Source: an uncultured Collinsella sp. (GTDB taxonomy: Bacteria > Actinomycetota > Coriobacteriia > Coriobacteriales > Coriobacteriaceae). From it: DNA of 64,000 bases. The translations under genes were made by a program, and so were the position numbers. The notes under the pieces were generated by a model. It ran no database searches. It was not told the origin of the DNA and saw only the letters and a list, made by a program, of their open reading frames with translations. The stretch lies in NCBI GenBank assembly GCA_902489775.1, contig CABUBH010000004.1, forward strand, positions 8,042 to 72,041, written 5' to 3'. This document shows, piece after piece, positions 36,043 through 47,030 of this stretch. How positions within the stretch are numbered: position 1 is the first letter of the stretch; the number at the start of each line of letters is the position of its first letter.

Positions 36043-38848
36043 CTATAGCGAAACAGCTCCGTATTTCTTGATGCGGGCGAGCATGTTTTTGAGCTTGTTA
36101 AAGTCGAGCGGCTTGGGCAGGTGAGCGTTCATGCCGGCATCGTGTGCCGCCTGGGAATCCTCGGCAAAGGCGTTGGCGGTGAGCGCGATGATGGGGATAT
36201 CGGCTGCATCGGCCTTCTTGCTCAGGCGAATCGCGCGGGTTGCCTCATAGCCGTCCATGCCCGGCATCATAATGTCCATCAGAATCGCATCGAAGCTGCC
36301 GGCGGGATGTGACAGGTACAGATCGACGACTTCGTTGCCGTTGGCGGCGCGGGTGACCACGACGCCCTCGGATTCTAGCAGCGCCTGGGCAATCTCGGCG
36401 TTCAATTCGTTGTCTTCGGCGAGCAGCACGTTCATGTCGGTGAGCGAGCAGTCAGGCGCACTCTCAACCGTATTCGCCCGCGCCTGGGGATTCTCGTCGA
36501 TATCGAGCGGAATCTCCACGTAGAACGAGGTGCCCACATGGAGCTCACTGGTGACTTCGATGGTGCCGCCCATCAGTTCAATAAGCGACTTGACGATTGG
36601 CATGCCCATGCCGGTTCCTTGGAACCTGCTGCGCGCATCGTCGCCTTCTTGGGCAAACGGCTCATAGATATGCTTTAAAAACTTGGGAGTCATGCCAATG
36701 CCGGTATCCGAAACGCTAAAGCAAAAGAGCGCGCGCCCGTTATCGAGTGGCTTGGTCTTTGAACTAAAGGTGACGGAGCCGCCGTGCTTGTTGTACTTAA
36801 TGCTGTTGTCTAACAGGTTGATCATGATCTGTCGGATATGGGTGGGACTGCCGATCATGTATGGCCCCGTGGCGTACGGCAGGCTATTGTCCTGCATGGT
36901 GATGCCGTTACTGGACGCGCGGAGCTTGCACAGAACCAGCGTATTGTCACAGAGCTCTTTGAGGTTAAAAGGCGCATGTTCCAGTGTTAGCTTGCGGTCT
37001 TCGATTTTGCCCATCTCGAGGATGTCGTTGATCAACGAGAGCAGGTGATTGGCGGCAACGCGCGCCTTGGCACGGCTCTCGCGGGCGACCTTGATATCGC
37101 CTTCCTTCAATTCCTCAATCTCGATAAGGCCCAGGATACCGTTGAGCGGCGTACGGATGTCGTGGCTCATGCGCGTGAGGAATGCCGTCTTAGCGGCGTT
37201 GGCAGCGTCGGCTTTTTTTGCGCTCGGTTCGAGCGCGCACGAGCGCCCAGATGAGCAGGACGATGCCGACCGACAACATACCGATGAGGGTAGCGGCAAT
37301 GGCGGTGCGGTTGCGAAAAAGGAATTGAAGCGTGTCTGATTCCTGGGTCGTGTACGACATGGAGGAGTAACTGCTTGCAGAGAGCGATTCTCCGGCATTG
37401 ACGATCCCCTTGTTGATGATTCCCAGCAGCTCGGGCTTTCCGCGCGAAATCCAGCACGAGAGCTCACAGGTGTCAGGGAGCTCGACCGTCTCGTAGTCCT
37501 TGAGATCATGACGGTCACCGATAGTTTTTACACGTGAACTGGGAGCGAGGATGCAGCGCGCCGTTCCCTTCCTGAGGGCGTCGAACACTTCATTGTCGGA
37601 TTGGTATTCGGTCACGGTCGCTGTGGGGAACAGATTTTCAAGTGCATTTTTGTTGACAAACGATGATTTGGTACAGGCGATGTTCTGAAGGTCTTTGTTC
37701 AGGTCGCTGCCGGTGTGGATGGCGGTGAGGGATATGGTCTCCAACGATACCGACTGCGCAACGCCTGTTTGCTCGGCAAACCAGTAATCTCGGTATACCG
37801 GCAGCGCAACGTCTATGCTTCCCTTTGACAGGGCCTTTGACATCATCTTGTAGCTATCAAAGGGGACGGTTTTGACCGTAATGCCAAATTTATCGTGCAG
37901 CGTCGTCGCAAGCGATGCGAGCGAGCCTTTCATTTCGCCGTTTTCGTCTTCGTTGCAGTAGGGGAGTTTGCCCGTAATGTAGCCGAGCGTGATGGTGTTG
38001 TCATTTGTTTTGAGCCAGGAACGTTCGGGGCCGTTGAGCGATGATGAACCGCTGTTTTGGGCCGAGTAGTTAGATTTGACTTCGTCGATATAGCGTGGGT
38101 TGACGCGGGCGATTGCCGACATGGCGGCATTGATGTCGTCCATCAGGTCGGGGCGGCTTTTGGGGACGGCAAAAAAGTAGTCGCTCGAACCAATGTAGAA
38201 CATGGGGGAGGCGCTGGGCGACGAGGTCGTGTCGTTCATGATGATGGCATCGACCTCGTTGTTTGCGAGCGCGTCAAAGAGGGCACCGCCAGTGTCGATT
38301 TCTTTATAGGTGCAGGTAATGCCTTCGTTGGCGAGCCACTGCTGGCCAACGAAGGTTTGCATAACGTCGGGGTTGCAGCCGATGGTAAGGCCTTGGAGCG
38401 CTCGGGGGTCACCCTTGGCCAGATCGTCGCGATCGGGCTTGGCGTAGATGAAGTAGCGCTCGGTGCCCTCGGGGTTCGAGGAAAAGAGCAGCTTTTGGGC
38501 GCGTTCCTCGGAGTAGGAGATGTTTGGCATAAGGTCGATTTCGCCTGCCTCGAGCATGTCCATAAGCTCGGTGAAGGTGCCGGAGACGTATTCGTACCGC
38601 CAGCCGGGCGTGTAGTACGACAGGGTCTGGAGGTACTCGTAACCCCATCCCGAGAGACGCTCGCCGGGGGTGCCGTCCTGGAAGCCCTCGTTGTTGACGA
38701 GCCAGCCGACGCGGACCGTTTTGACCTGCTGATCGGAGTCGGCGGCAAAGGCAGGGGCGGGCGCGACGGCGCTCAGTACGGCGAGCGCGGTAAGCGCGGC
38801 GGCCAGGGTGCGACATATAACTGAACGAAGGACAGTGGCAGCTCTCAC
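36043..38848 (-). pseudogene. Hybrid sensor kinase with two binding-protein domains, split by a +1 frameshift
   Basis: Start at GTG 38848 with TTAGGA ahead (TTG 38854 possible). Signal peptide, then two solute-binding-protein domains (VRVGWLVNNEGFQDGTPGER; a second begins ITLGYITGKLPYCNEDENG), a membrane helix near residue 520, then RARTERKK. At seven A (37213-37219, read as T on the plus strand) the frame shifts. The next frame continues ADAANAAKTAFLTRMSHDIR with a full HATPase domain and a receiver (AILMDIMMPGMDG) to 36043. With six A the protein would be one piece of about 935 residues. As assembled, the parts are frames 37190-38854 and 36043-37518. Confidence 0.82.
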
Positions 38849-38940
38849 ATGCAATCCTAACGAATCGAGACATTACCGCATAAGGATACCAGCTCAGCCT
38901 GCCCAGCCGGCAGCGGCACCGCTAAACGGTTCCGCCCGGC

Positions 38941-38988
38941 AGTTGGGGACAGTCCCTTTCTGCCGGCACAAAAGGAACGTCCCTAACT
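38941..38988. repeat. REP-like palindrome, mixed GGGAC type
   Basis: AGTTGGGGAC pairs with GTCCCTAACT (one G-T mismatch), with a nested GCCGGC loop and flanking CCCTTT/AAAAGG. It shares the GGGAC core with the other palindromes and lies in the divergent region before the K+ channel gene. Confidence 0.65.
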
Positions 38989-39045
38989 GACGGTTGTGGG
39001 ACAATACCGAGCGAACGTGATTGGTTGTCCGTGGAAGGGGTCGCG

Positions 39046-39471
39046 ATGAAAAAGCTCAGGACGCTTGCCGACGTGTTGCGCCAGGCGGGCTTTGTGCGCA
39101 TTGCGGAGCTGTTCCTCGTCTTCTATCTGCTGTGCTCGACGGCCGTCTGGCTGTCCGAGCCCACGACCCTCACGTTTGGCGATGGCCTGTGGTTTAGCTT
39201 TGAGACGGTCTCGACCATCGGCTTTGGTGACATTCCGGCCGAGACACCGGTTGCCCGCGCCATTACCGTCATTCTGAGCGTTATCAGCATCTTCTACATC
39301 GCCATGCTCACGGGTGTGGCGGTGAACTACTGCAATACGCTTATCAAGATGCGTCAAAAGGACACCATGGCGCGCTTTATGGATGATCTGGAGCATTTGG
39401 AAGAGCTCGATCGCGACGAGCTTGCCGATCTTTCGCGTCGCGTGCGCGAGTATCGTCGACGCCAGCGCTAA
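39046..39471 (+). CDS. Two-helix potassium channel
   Basis: 141 residues from ATG 39046 (GGAAGGGG upstream). Helix IAELFLVFYLLCSTAVWL, a pore helix and selectivity filter (STIGFGDIPAET, a TVGYGD variant), and a second helix AITVILSVISIFYIAMLTG. A charged cytoplasmic tail of about 45 residues follows, with no RCK domain. It would form a tetrameric K+ (or K+/Na+) channel. The LOG gene follows 34 bases later. Confidence 0.9.
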   Translation: MKKLRTLADVLRQAGFVRIAELFLVFYLLCSTAVWLSEPTTLTFGDGLWFSFETVSTIGFGDIPAETPVARAITVILSVISIFYIAMLTGVAVNYCNTLIKMRQKDTMARFMDDLEHLEELDRDELADLSRRVREYRRRQR

Positions 39472-39505
39472 GACGAGCGTCGTGCGCCACAACAGGGAGA
39501 CAAAT

Positions 39506-40039
39506 ATGAACATCACCGTGTACCTGGGTGCCAACACTGGCAATGACCCGGCGTTTCTGCCCGCGGTGCAGGAGCTGGGCAACTGGATTGGCGCCAATGG
39601 ACACGCGCTGGTATACGGCGGGTCCAAATCGGGCCTGATGGGCGCGCTCGCCGATAGCGTGCTCGATGCTGGCGGACACGTGACGGGTGTGGAGCCGAGC
39701 TTTTTTATCGAGGCCGAGTTTCAACATGACGGTATCGACGACCTCATCGTGACGAGCGATATGGCGGAGCGCAAGGCCAAGATGATTGAGCTCGGCGATG
39801 CGTTCATCGCCTTTCCCGGTGGGACGGGCACGCTCGAGGAGATTGCCGAGGTCATGTCCGCGGTGTCGTTGGGGCACCTGAGTGCTCCGTGCATCCTGTA
39901 TAACCTGGACGGTTACTACAACGACCTCAAGGCGCTGCTCGGGCACATGATCGATAAAGGGCTTTCGAGCCCGAGGCGCCAGCACGGCATCTACTTTGCC
40001 GACGATTTGCGCGAGATTGTCTCGATTATCAACGGATAA
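39506..40039 (+). CDS. LOG-family protein (TIGR00725/730-like)
   Basis: 177 residues from ATG 39506 with AGGGAG upstream. Rossmann fold of the lysine-decarboxylase-like LOG family: NITVYLGANTGNDPAF, LVYGGSKSGLMGALADSVLD and the signature FPGGTGTLEEIAEV, with the arginine patch AERKAKM. LOG enzymes hydrolyse nucleoside monophosphates with an N6-substituted base; many bacterial members have no proven role. Confidence 0.9.
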   Translation: MNITVYLGANTGNDPAFLPAVQELGNWIGANGHALVYGGSKSGLMGALADSVLDAGGHVTGVEPSFFIEAEFQHDGIDDLIVTSDMAERKAKMIELGDAFIAFPGGTGTLEEIAEVMSAVSLGHLSAPCILYNLDGYYNDLKALLGHMIDKGLSSPRRQHGIYFADDLREIVSIING

Positions 40040-40164
40040 GTCTTGAGCCTGCCCCACTATGGCTCCCAATGGTGCCGTTTGCAGCGTAGACGGTTGGCTC
40101 GTTCGGGCAACGCTCGCTCTACAATAAAACGTAACTATGTCGACTTTGACCGCGGGAGGACCCG

Positions 40165-41469
40165 ATGGATAACCTTACCAAACCCACAAACCGCGCGCTG
40201 TTTTTAGTTAGCGTTGCCGTGACCGGTGCGTTCGCAGGTGCCGCGGTCTGGCTGTTCTTTTTTGCGATGGAGCACGGTATCGACTATCTATGGACCGAGA
40301 TTCCGCACGCGCTGGGCGTCGCTTCGCCCGAGCTTGCCAGTGGCCTGTTTGGCTTTCTGCCGTACCCATTTTTTGTCTGCCTACTGGGCGGCCTGTTAAT
40401 CGGTCTGTACGAAAAGATGACAGGCACCAAGACCGATGACCTCAACCAGGTGATGGCTAAGGTCAAGCAGGACGGGCGCTACCCGTACGACAACCTGGGC
40501 AAGCTTTCGCTCGCGGCATTGCTGCCGCTGCTGTTTGGCGGAAGTATTGGACCGGAGGCCGGCCTGACCGGCGTTATCGCGGGTCTGTGCAGCTGGGTTG
40601 GCGACCGCATGCGTCGCTTTGGCGCCGAGTTTAGGGAGCTCACGCTGCTGGGCACCCAGGCTGCCCTGACGGCGCTCTTTACCGCGCCCGTCTTTGGCTT
40701 TGTGGCGCCGCTTGCCGGTAGCGCCGACGGCCAGGGCGAAGACGCCGACGATGAGTCCATGTCCGGCGAGATCACCATCAAGCTGCCCAAGGCGCAAAAG
40801 ACGGTGGTCTACGGCATTGCGATTGCCGGCGGCCTGGGCACCTACCTGCTGCTCGGCCAGCTCATGGGCGGCGGCATGGGCATGCCCAGGTTCGAGGCTG
40901 CCGTGGTGGGCAACTTGGAGCTTACCTGGCTCGTCCCTCTGTCGTTGATCGGAACAATCTGCGGCTGGCTGTACTTTGTCTCTGAGCACACGAGCGAAGC
41001 GCTTGCCCATGCAATAGGGGAGCGTCCTGTCGTCAAGGCCATGCTAGCCGGTCTGGCGCTCGCCATCTGCGGCACGGTCCTGCCCTACACCATGTTTGCC
41101 GGCGAGACTCAGGCCGACGTGCTCATGGAAACCTACCTGACCATTCCCGCTGGCGTGCTTATCGCGACCGGTCTTGTTAAGGCCATGCTGACGCCCGCCC
41201 TCATCAACCTTGGTTGGCGCGGCGGCCACTTCTTCCCGGTTATCTTCTCGGGCGTAAGCCTGGGCTATGGCCTTGCCATCCTCACCGGCGCAGATCCGGT
41301 CTTTTGCGTCGCCGTCTGCACGGCATCGACGATGGGTGCGGTCGTGCGTCAGCCGGTCATGGTCGTGGGCCTGCTGCTTATGTGCTTTCCACTCAAGGGT
41401 ATCGTCTGCATGATCATCGCGGCCGTCATCGCCGCCGGCATTCCACTGCCCAAGCCGCTGCGCAAGTAG
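40165..41469 (+). CDS. ClC-family chloride channel/transporter
   Basis: 434 residues, with GGGAGG before the ATG. About ten hydrophobic helices and ClC motifs: LFGGSIGPEAGLTGVIAGL, and GWRGGHFFPVIFSGVSLGYG toward the end. The first motif reads GSIGP where classical exchangers have GREGP, so the gating glutamate is absent; this is common in some prokaryotic branches and suggests altered coupling. There is a charged cytoplasmic insert near residues 190-212 and no CBS domains. A TACAAT box lies about 40 bases upstream. Confidence 0.9.
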   Translation: MDNLTKPTNRALFLVSVAVTGAFAGAAVWLFFFAMEHGIDYLWTEIPHALGVASPELASGLFGFLPYPFFVCLLGGLLIGLYEKMTGTKTDDLNQVMAKVKQDGRYPYDNLGKLSLAALLPLLFGGSIGPEAGLTGVIAGLCSWVGDRMRRFGAEFRELTLLGTQAALTALFTAPVFGFVAPLAGSADGQGEDADDESMSGEITIKLPKAQKTVVYGIAIAGGLGTYLLLGQLMGGGMGMPRFEAAVVGNLELTWLVPLSLIGTICGWLYFVSEHTSEALAHAIGERPVVKAMLAGLALAICGTVLPYTMFAGETQADVLMETYLTIPAGVLIATGLVKAMLTPALINLGWRGGHFFPVIFSGVSLGYGLAILTGADPVFCVAVCTASTMGAVVRQPVMVVGLLLMCFPLKGIVCMIIAAVIAAGIPLPKPLRK

Positions 41470-41563
41470 CACGGCAGCGCGCGGTCAGTACAAACATCTC
41501 AAGTCCGGTGCGGGCGCTGTGTCACGGATTTGCGGGTGGACTGGATTTCGTTCGGTATCGGCG

Positions 41564-42439
41564 CTACTTCCAAATTGCAAGCGCGGCGGTGCCCAGTACG
41601 ATGAGGGCGAGACCGATGGCGCTGCGTCGTGAGAGTTTTTCGTTGAATGCCAGGCGCGCAAATAGTACTGATACGACAATCGATAGTTTGTCGATCTGCA
41701 CCACGACGCTCACCTGGCCTGTGGCGATGGCGTAGTAATAGAGCAGCCACGATGCTCCGGTCGCGATGCCCGATGTTGCGAGAAATGTGAGTTCGCGCAG
41801 GTCAGCGTGCGCGACCTGATCCAGTTTTCCCTTGGCTGCCACGATCGCCCATGCCATAACCAGTACCACGCAGGTGCGGATTGCCGTGGCCAGGTTTGAC
41901 TCGACGCCTTCGATGCCAACCTTGGCAAGGATGGACGTGAGCGCCGCGAACACGGCGGCGCCGAGGGCGTAAGCGAGCCAGGTCCGGTCTTGCTGCTGCT
42001 CGGGTCCGGCAGACTGCTTCTTCTCGATCATTAAAAACGTGCCGAGGGTGATGACAGCGGTTCCCACGAGCTTAACCGCAAGGTTGCTCGTCTCGCCAAA
42101 AAGCACGATGGCGATCAGTGCGGCGAGTACGGTGCTCATCTTGTCGACCGGTACGACCTTATTGACGTCTCCGATGCCCAACGCCTTAAAGTAACAGATC
42201 CACGAAGCACCGGTAGCGAGTCCCGAGAGGACGAGAAAGAGCCAAGATCTGGGTTCGATGCTGCCGATGGTTCCAATGGATCCAGAAATGCCCGCCATTG
42301 CCCAGGCGAAAACGAGCACCACGCAGGTGCGAATGGCCGTCGCGATATCGGAGTCAGTCTGCTTGATGCCGCATTTGGCCAGGACAGATGTGACGCCGGC
42401 AAAGAAAGCTGACACAAATGCTGCTGCGACCCACGACAC
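41564..42439 (-). CDS. DMT-family (EamA) transporter
   Basis: 291 residues from GTG 42439 (GGGGAGG about 12 bases upstream). Ten predicted helices in two EamA repeats: WVAAAFVSAFFAGVTSVLAK with SDIATAIRTCVVLVFAWA, and LGAAVFAALTSILAK with SNLATAIRTCVVLVMAWA. The two halves are unusually alike, indicating a recent internal duplication or strong constraint. Exporter of unknown small metabolites. Confidence 0.9.
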   Translation of the reverse strand: MSWVAAAFVSAFFAGVTSVLAKCGIKQTDSDIATAIRTCVVLVFAWAMAGISGSIGTIGSIEPRSWLFLVLSGLATGASWICYFKALGIGDVNKVVPVDKMSTVLAALIAIVLFGETSNLAVKLVGTAVITLGTFLMIEKKQSAGPEQQQDRTWLAYALGAAVFAALTSILAKVGIEGVESNLATAIRTCVVLVMAWAIVAAKGKLDQVAHADLRELTFLATSGIATGASWLLYYYAIATGQVSVVVQIDKLSIVVSVLFARLAFNEKLSRRSAIGLALIVLGTAALAIWK

Positions 42440-42576
42440 GGGTGAAATGCCTCCCCAAAGAACGACCGCGCCAGATTTACGGCGCTCGTCCGATGATACC
42501 GTCCCGCCATGAAGCTTTGATATCGCTGTGGTGAGACAGGGGCCATAGTTCGAGAGGGCATTTGGTTAAGGCTCGA

Positions 42577-42761
42577 ATCGAAGGTGAATGGTTTTCCGCG
42601 AAGTGAACGAGTAAATCTGGACCCCTGGAACATGCACACTTTTTTCGAACAAAACTGCAGGATTCTTAGACAAAACCGCAGGAATTGAGTCCTTAAAAAT
42701 GTCGATGCTACAGGGCGCTGTTTTTACTCGTTCACTTCTCGGAAAAGTATTCACCTTCGAT
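42577..42761. repeat. Large inverted-repeat element (MITE/REPIN-like)
   Basis: A 39-base arm at 42577-42615 and its complement at 42723-42761 match at 36 of 39 positions. Weaker inverted similarity continues inward for about 25 bases. The 107-base centre holds a near-direct repeat (ACAAAACTGCAGGA and ACAAAACCGCAGGA). It lies in the 449-bp gap 42440-42888, which has no credible gene; the small open frames in both arms are mirror images. Confidence 0.8.
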
Positions 42762-42888
42762 ATGCTGACGGTGTCTTTTTGGTTGCCAAGAACTAGACGG
42801 CCTGCTGTGAGGGGCGGTGGTGACGCTATGCCGCCTTGTTTCATTGAAAAAATAAGCGGGGTACCACCTAAGCTTTTTTAGCTGTCGA

Positions 42889-43587
42889 TTACAGGTCGCG
42901 TGCTCGATAAACCTTGGTGCTGACGGTGCAGCTGATTGCACATAGCGCGAGCGCCAGTACGGCAATTCCTGCGCACAGACCGCCAAGGACGGCAGGATCG
43001 GGATTCGCTCCGGCAATCGACATGAGCCAGTTGCTAATGGGGTTGGAAGAGCTCAGCATTGCCATGGTACCGCAGCCCATCAGGGCAAACAGGCCGACGG
43101 AAAGGCGCAGCGCCTCCATGTGTCCAAATCGAAAGAACAGCGGCTGTGCCAAAAACACCATCATGAGGGAGATGAGCATCGATGCGGCGGAGGCTATTGT
43201 GATCTCAAAGACGGTCTGTCCCGTCGAGGGAATGCCCGTGTGATCGAAGAACGGAAGGGCGATGATGTTCAAAAGCACGGCGGCGCATGCCATGACGGCC
43301 GAGAAAGCAATAATGCACAGGTAGCGTGCGCAGATGATGTCTTTGCGCGAGAACGGCAGCGTTGCCCGATAGCGCTCCCAGCCGTTTTGGTTATCGTAGC
43401 CAGCCAGTGAGTTCATGATTATGATGGGCGACATGGCGCTGGCCGCGCAGGCGCCGGCGCTCATACCGGAATCGCCGTCCGATGCGTTGGCAAGGGTTAG
43501 CACGACGAAGATGAACAGGCCGACGCCCGCAATGCTCGGGATGAGCGTGCGAGCGATGGCGAGCTCGGACATAAAGGCGCGTTTCAT
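42889..43587 (-). CDS. ABC-2 type transporter permease
   Basis: 232 residues with six hydrophobic segments (LIPSIAGVGLFIFVVLTLAN, IIIMNSLAGYDNQNGWERYR, ICIIAFSAVMACAAVLLNII and others), typical of short ABC-2 permeases. The first 4 bases of its coding sequence overlap the end of the ATPase gene, so the two form one transporter. With the GntR gene upstream this is a YtrA-type operon, often linked to cell-envelope or antibiotic stress. Confidence 0.88.
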   Translation of the reverse strand: MKRAFMSELAIARTLIPSIAGVGLFIFVVLTLANASDGDSGMSAGACAASAMSPIIIMNSLAGYDNQNGWERYRATLPFSRKDIICARYLCIIAFSAVMACAAVLLNIIALPFFDHTGIPSTGQTVFEITIASAASMLISLMMVFLAQPLFFRFGHMEALRLSVGLFALMGCGTMAMLSSSNPISNWLMSIAGANPDPAVLGGLCAGIAVLALALCAISCTVSTKVYRARDL

Positions 43588-44465
43588 TTTGAAGCCCCTT
43601 TCAGCGTGAGGCGAAGATAGTCGTCAATGGTTGCCCGATCGCAGGGAATCTCGGGAAAGGCCTCGAGCGTTTCGCGACGGTTGGGCACGAGCACGTCCAC
43701 GCTGTAGGCGCGGCGGGCGGCATGGGCACCTTCGACGCAAGCCATAAGCTCGGCGGCCTGTGCCTGAGTGCAGTGGGCGATGCCGGCTCGGTCGGTAATG
43801 TCCTCGCGCGGCAGGTCAAACACAATCGAGCCGTTATCGATGCAGATGACGCGGTCGGCGGCGCGATCGAGGTCGGACGTAATGTGGCTCGAGAGCAGCA
43901 CGCTGTGCTGGCCGGCGGCGACAAAAGCAAGCAGCTCATCGAGCAGTTCCTCGCGCGCCATGGGATCGAGGCCCGCGGTGGCTTCGTCCAAAAGGAGCAG
44001 CTTGGCATTATGGCTGAGTGCACAGGCAAGCTGCAGTTTCATGCCCATGCCGCGGGAGAGGTCCTTGACCTTTGTCTTGGGATCGAGGCCAAATCGGTCG
44101 ATGAATCCGGCGAACGCTTTGCGGTCCCACGTGGGGTACGCCTGGCCTACGAGTGCCTCGATTTGGCCCACCTTGAGCGTTGAAGGGAAGGGGCATGTGT
44201 CCAGGACGAGACCGACGCGGGAGCGCAGGCAGCGCTGTGTCTCATCGGGCGCGTCGGTGCCACAGCGCTGCCCAAACAGGCGCACCTCGCCGGCATCGAG
44301 CTTGATAAGCCCGAGCGCGGCGCGAATGGTCGTTGTCTTGCCGGCACCGTTAGCGCCCACAAAGCCAACGATCTGGCCGGGCTCCACGGCGAGCGTGACA
44401 TCACGCAGCGAAAAACGTTCGCTCACGCGGCGTGAGACACCTTTGAGTTCTAACAAGTTTTGCAT
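43584..44465 (-). CDS. ABC transporter ATP-binding protein
   Basis: 293 residues, with AAAGG before the ATG. Walker A GFVGANGAGKTTTIR, signature LSRGMGMKLQLACAL, Walker B LLLLDEATAGLDPMARE, and H loop LLSSHIT. The C-terminal 80 residues are the usual extension of ABC-2 ATPases. Pairs with the overlapping permease. Transcribed from the GntR-regulated promoter at 44.9 kb. Confidence 0.92.
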   Translation of the reverse strand: MQNLLELKGVSRRVSERFSLRDVTLAVEPGQIVGFVGANGAGKTTTIRAALGLIKLDAGEVRLFGQRCGTDAPDETQRCLRSRVGLVLDTCPFPSTLKVGQIEALVGQAYPTWDRKAFAGFIDRFGLDPKTKVKDLSRGMGMKLQLACALSHNAKLLLLDEATAGLDPMAREELLDELLAFVAAGQHSVLLSSHITSDLDRAADRVICIDNGSIVFDLPREDITDRAGIAHCTQAQAAELMACVEGAHAARRAYSVDVLVPNRRETLEAFPEIPCDRATIDDYLRLTLKGASK

Positions 44466-44488
44466 GGTATAGCCTTTCTTGCAGATGG

Positions 44489-44869
44489 CTACTGCATGGT
44501 TTCGGGAGCTACCAGGTCAAGCATTTCGTGCAGCTTGTCGCGTGTGACGCCCAGGGTTTCGGCTTGGCTCGCCGCTTTTGCAAGTAGCTCTTCGATATGG
44601 CAGAGCTGGCTTTCGCGTAAGAGTTCTTGGTTGCCCTCAGCGACAAAGCACCCCTTGCCCTGCACGGTGCAGATAAACCCGAGCTGCTCCAAGTCGGCGT
44701 AGGCGCGCTTGGTGGTGATAACGCTCACACTCAGGTCGCTGGCAAGCGCACGGATACTGGGGAGTTTGGCTCCCGCAGCGAGTGCGCCCGATAGGATCTG
44801 AGCTTTGACTTGCGAGGCTATCTGCTCGTAGATGGGCTTGTCGCTCGAATTGGATAGGATGATGTCCAC
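44489..44869 (-). CDS. GntR-family regulator (YtrA type)
   Basis: 126 residues from GTG 44869, with AAGGAG 5 bases upstream. Winged helix with KPIYEQIASQVKAQILSGAL, LPSIRALASDLSVSVITTKR and AYADLEQLGFICTVQGKGCF, followed by a short helical tail of about 45 residues, the size typical of YtrA repressors. First gene of the operon with the ABC transporter; a clear inverted repeat in its promoter is the likely operator. Confidence 0.93.
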   Translation of the reverse strand: MDIILSNSSDKPIYEQIASQVKAQILSGALAAGAKLPSIRALASDLSVSVITTKRAYADLEQLGFICTVQGKGCFVAEGNQELLRESQLCHIEELLAKAASQAETLGVTRDKLHEMLDLVAPETMQ

Positions 44870-44896
44870 AGCGGCTCCTTAGCTGTTGGGCTACAC

Positions 44897-44930
44897 GTGT
44901 ATATAACCGGTAAGCACAGTATATATACAC
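44897..44930 (-). promoter_or_regulatory. Operator/promoter of the GntR-ABC operon
   Basis: GTGTATATA (44897-44905) and TATATACAC (44922-44930) form a 9-bp inverted repeat with a 16-base spacer, 27 bases upstream of the GntR start. AT-rich dyads of this form are typical YtrA-family operators. Confidence 0.6.
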
Positions 44931-44980
44931 TATGCACAGTTACGCAAGAGGTAAGTAGGGATTGTCCGCCCGTTCATTCA

Positions 44981-45117
44981 TCTCAATCTGTAACATCTGG
45001 AACCGATTTGGACGGCTACCTGTTACAGATTGAGATTTTGCTGGCGGGCCCCACCTGTTTGTCTAAATCTGTAACAGGTAAAGGTTCAAAAACCGTCTAG
45101 ATGTTACAGATTGAGAC
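44981..45117. repeat. REPIN-like pair of palindromes in inverted orientation
   Basis: Unit A (44981-45035) is a hairpin with TCTCAATCTGTAACATCT and TACCTGTTACAGATTGAGA arms. Unit B (45063-45117) is the reverse complement of A with a diverged loop. Head-to-head REP pairs of this kind are called REPINs. The rest of 44931-45260 has no gene; the prfC promoter probably uses TACAAT at 45208-45213. Confidence 0.8.
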
Positions 45118-45260
45118 GAACTACTGCGGAGTGCCGCCATCGACTGCTACCTAGGCCCCAACTGATGAATTTGTCCTGATAGGTGCCCTGCTGCAGCATT
45201 TCGCGGCTACAATAGTGCGGTTACAACGACGTAATGCACTCAATGCAAGAAAGGATCCGC

Positions 45261-46874
<1,614 letters not shown>

Positions 46875-46879
46875 CGCAT

Positions 46880-46911
46880 CGGCGCGGTGGCCCTGCGGGG
46901 CTGCCGCGCCG
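46880..46911 (+). terminator. Hairpin terminator after prfC
   Basis: CGGCGCGG (46880-46887) pairs with CCGCGCCG (46904-46911), with an inner GCCC/GGGC pairing. It is followed by CTTGCTTG, a weak T-rich tail. Confidence 0.6.
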
Positions 46912-46971
46912 CTTGCTTGCCTGATGCCGTGTGAGCGGCTATCATACCCACCGTCGTCTCAAGACCGGGGC

Positions 46972-47024
46972 GTCCGAGCAGTTCGGGTCCGATATTCTGC
47001 TCGTTAAACCTAAAACCAAAGGAG
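46972..47024 (+). promoter_or_regulatory. Probable preQ1 class I riboswitch
   Basis: Hairpin P1 CGAGCAG (46975-46981) / CTGCTCG (46997-47003). The loop begins TTC, as in preQ1-I aptamers where the C pairs with the ligand. A short A-rich tail (TTAAACCTAAAACC) runs into the ribosome site AAAGGAG (47018-47024). The loop TCC can pair with the GGA of that site as pseudoknot P2, the arrangement of translational preQ1-I switches. It lies directly before a VUT/YhhQ transporter, a known target class. Confidence 0.6.
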
Positions 47025-47030
47025 TACATA

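Noticed and set aside
42699..42881. Small plus-strand ORF and its minus-strand twin at 42566-42844
   Set aside because: Both come from the two arms of the inverted repeat and differ by non-synonymous changes, so they are not credible genes.
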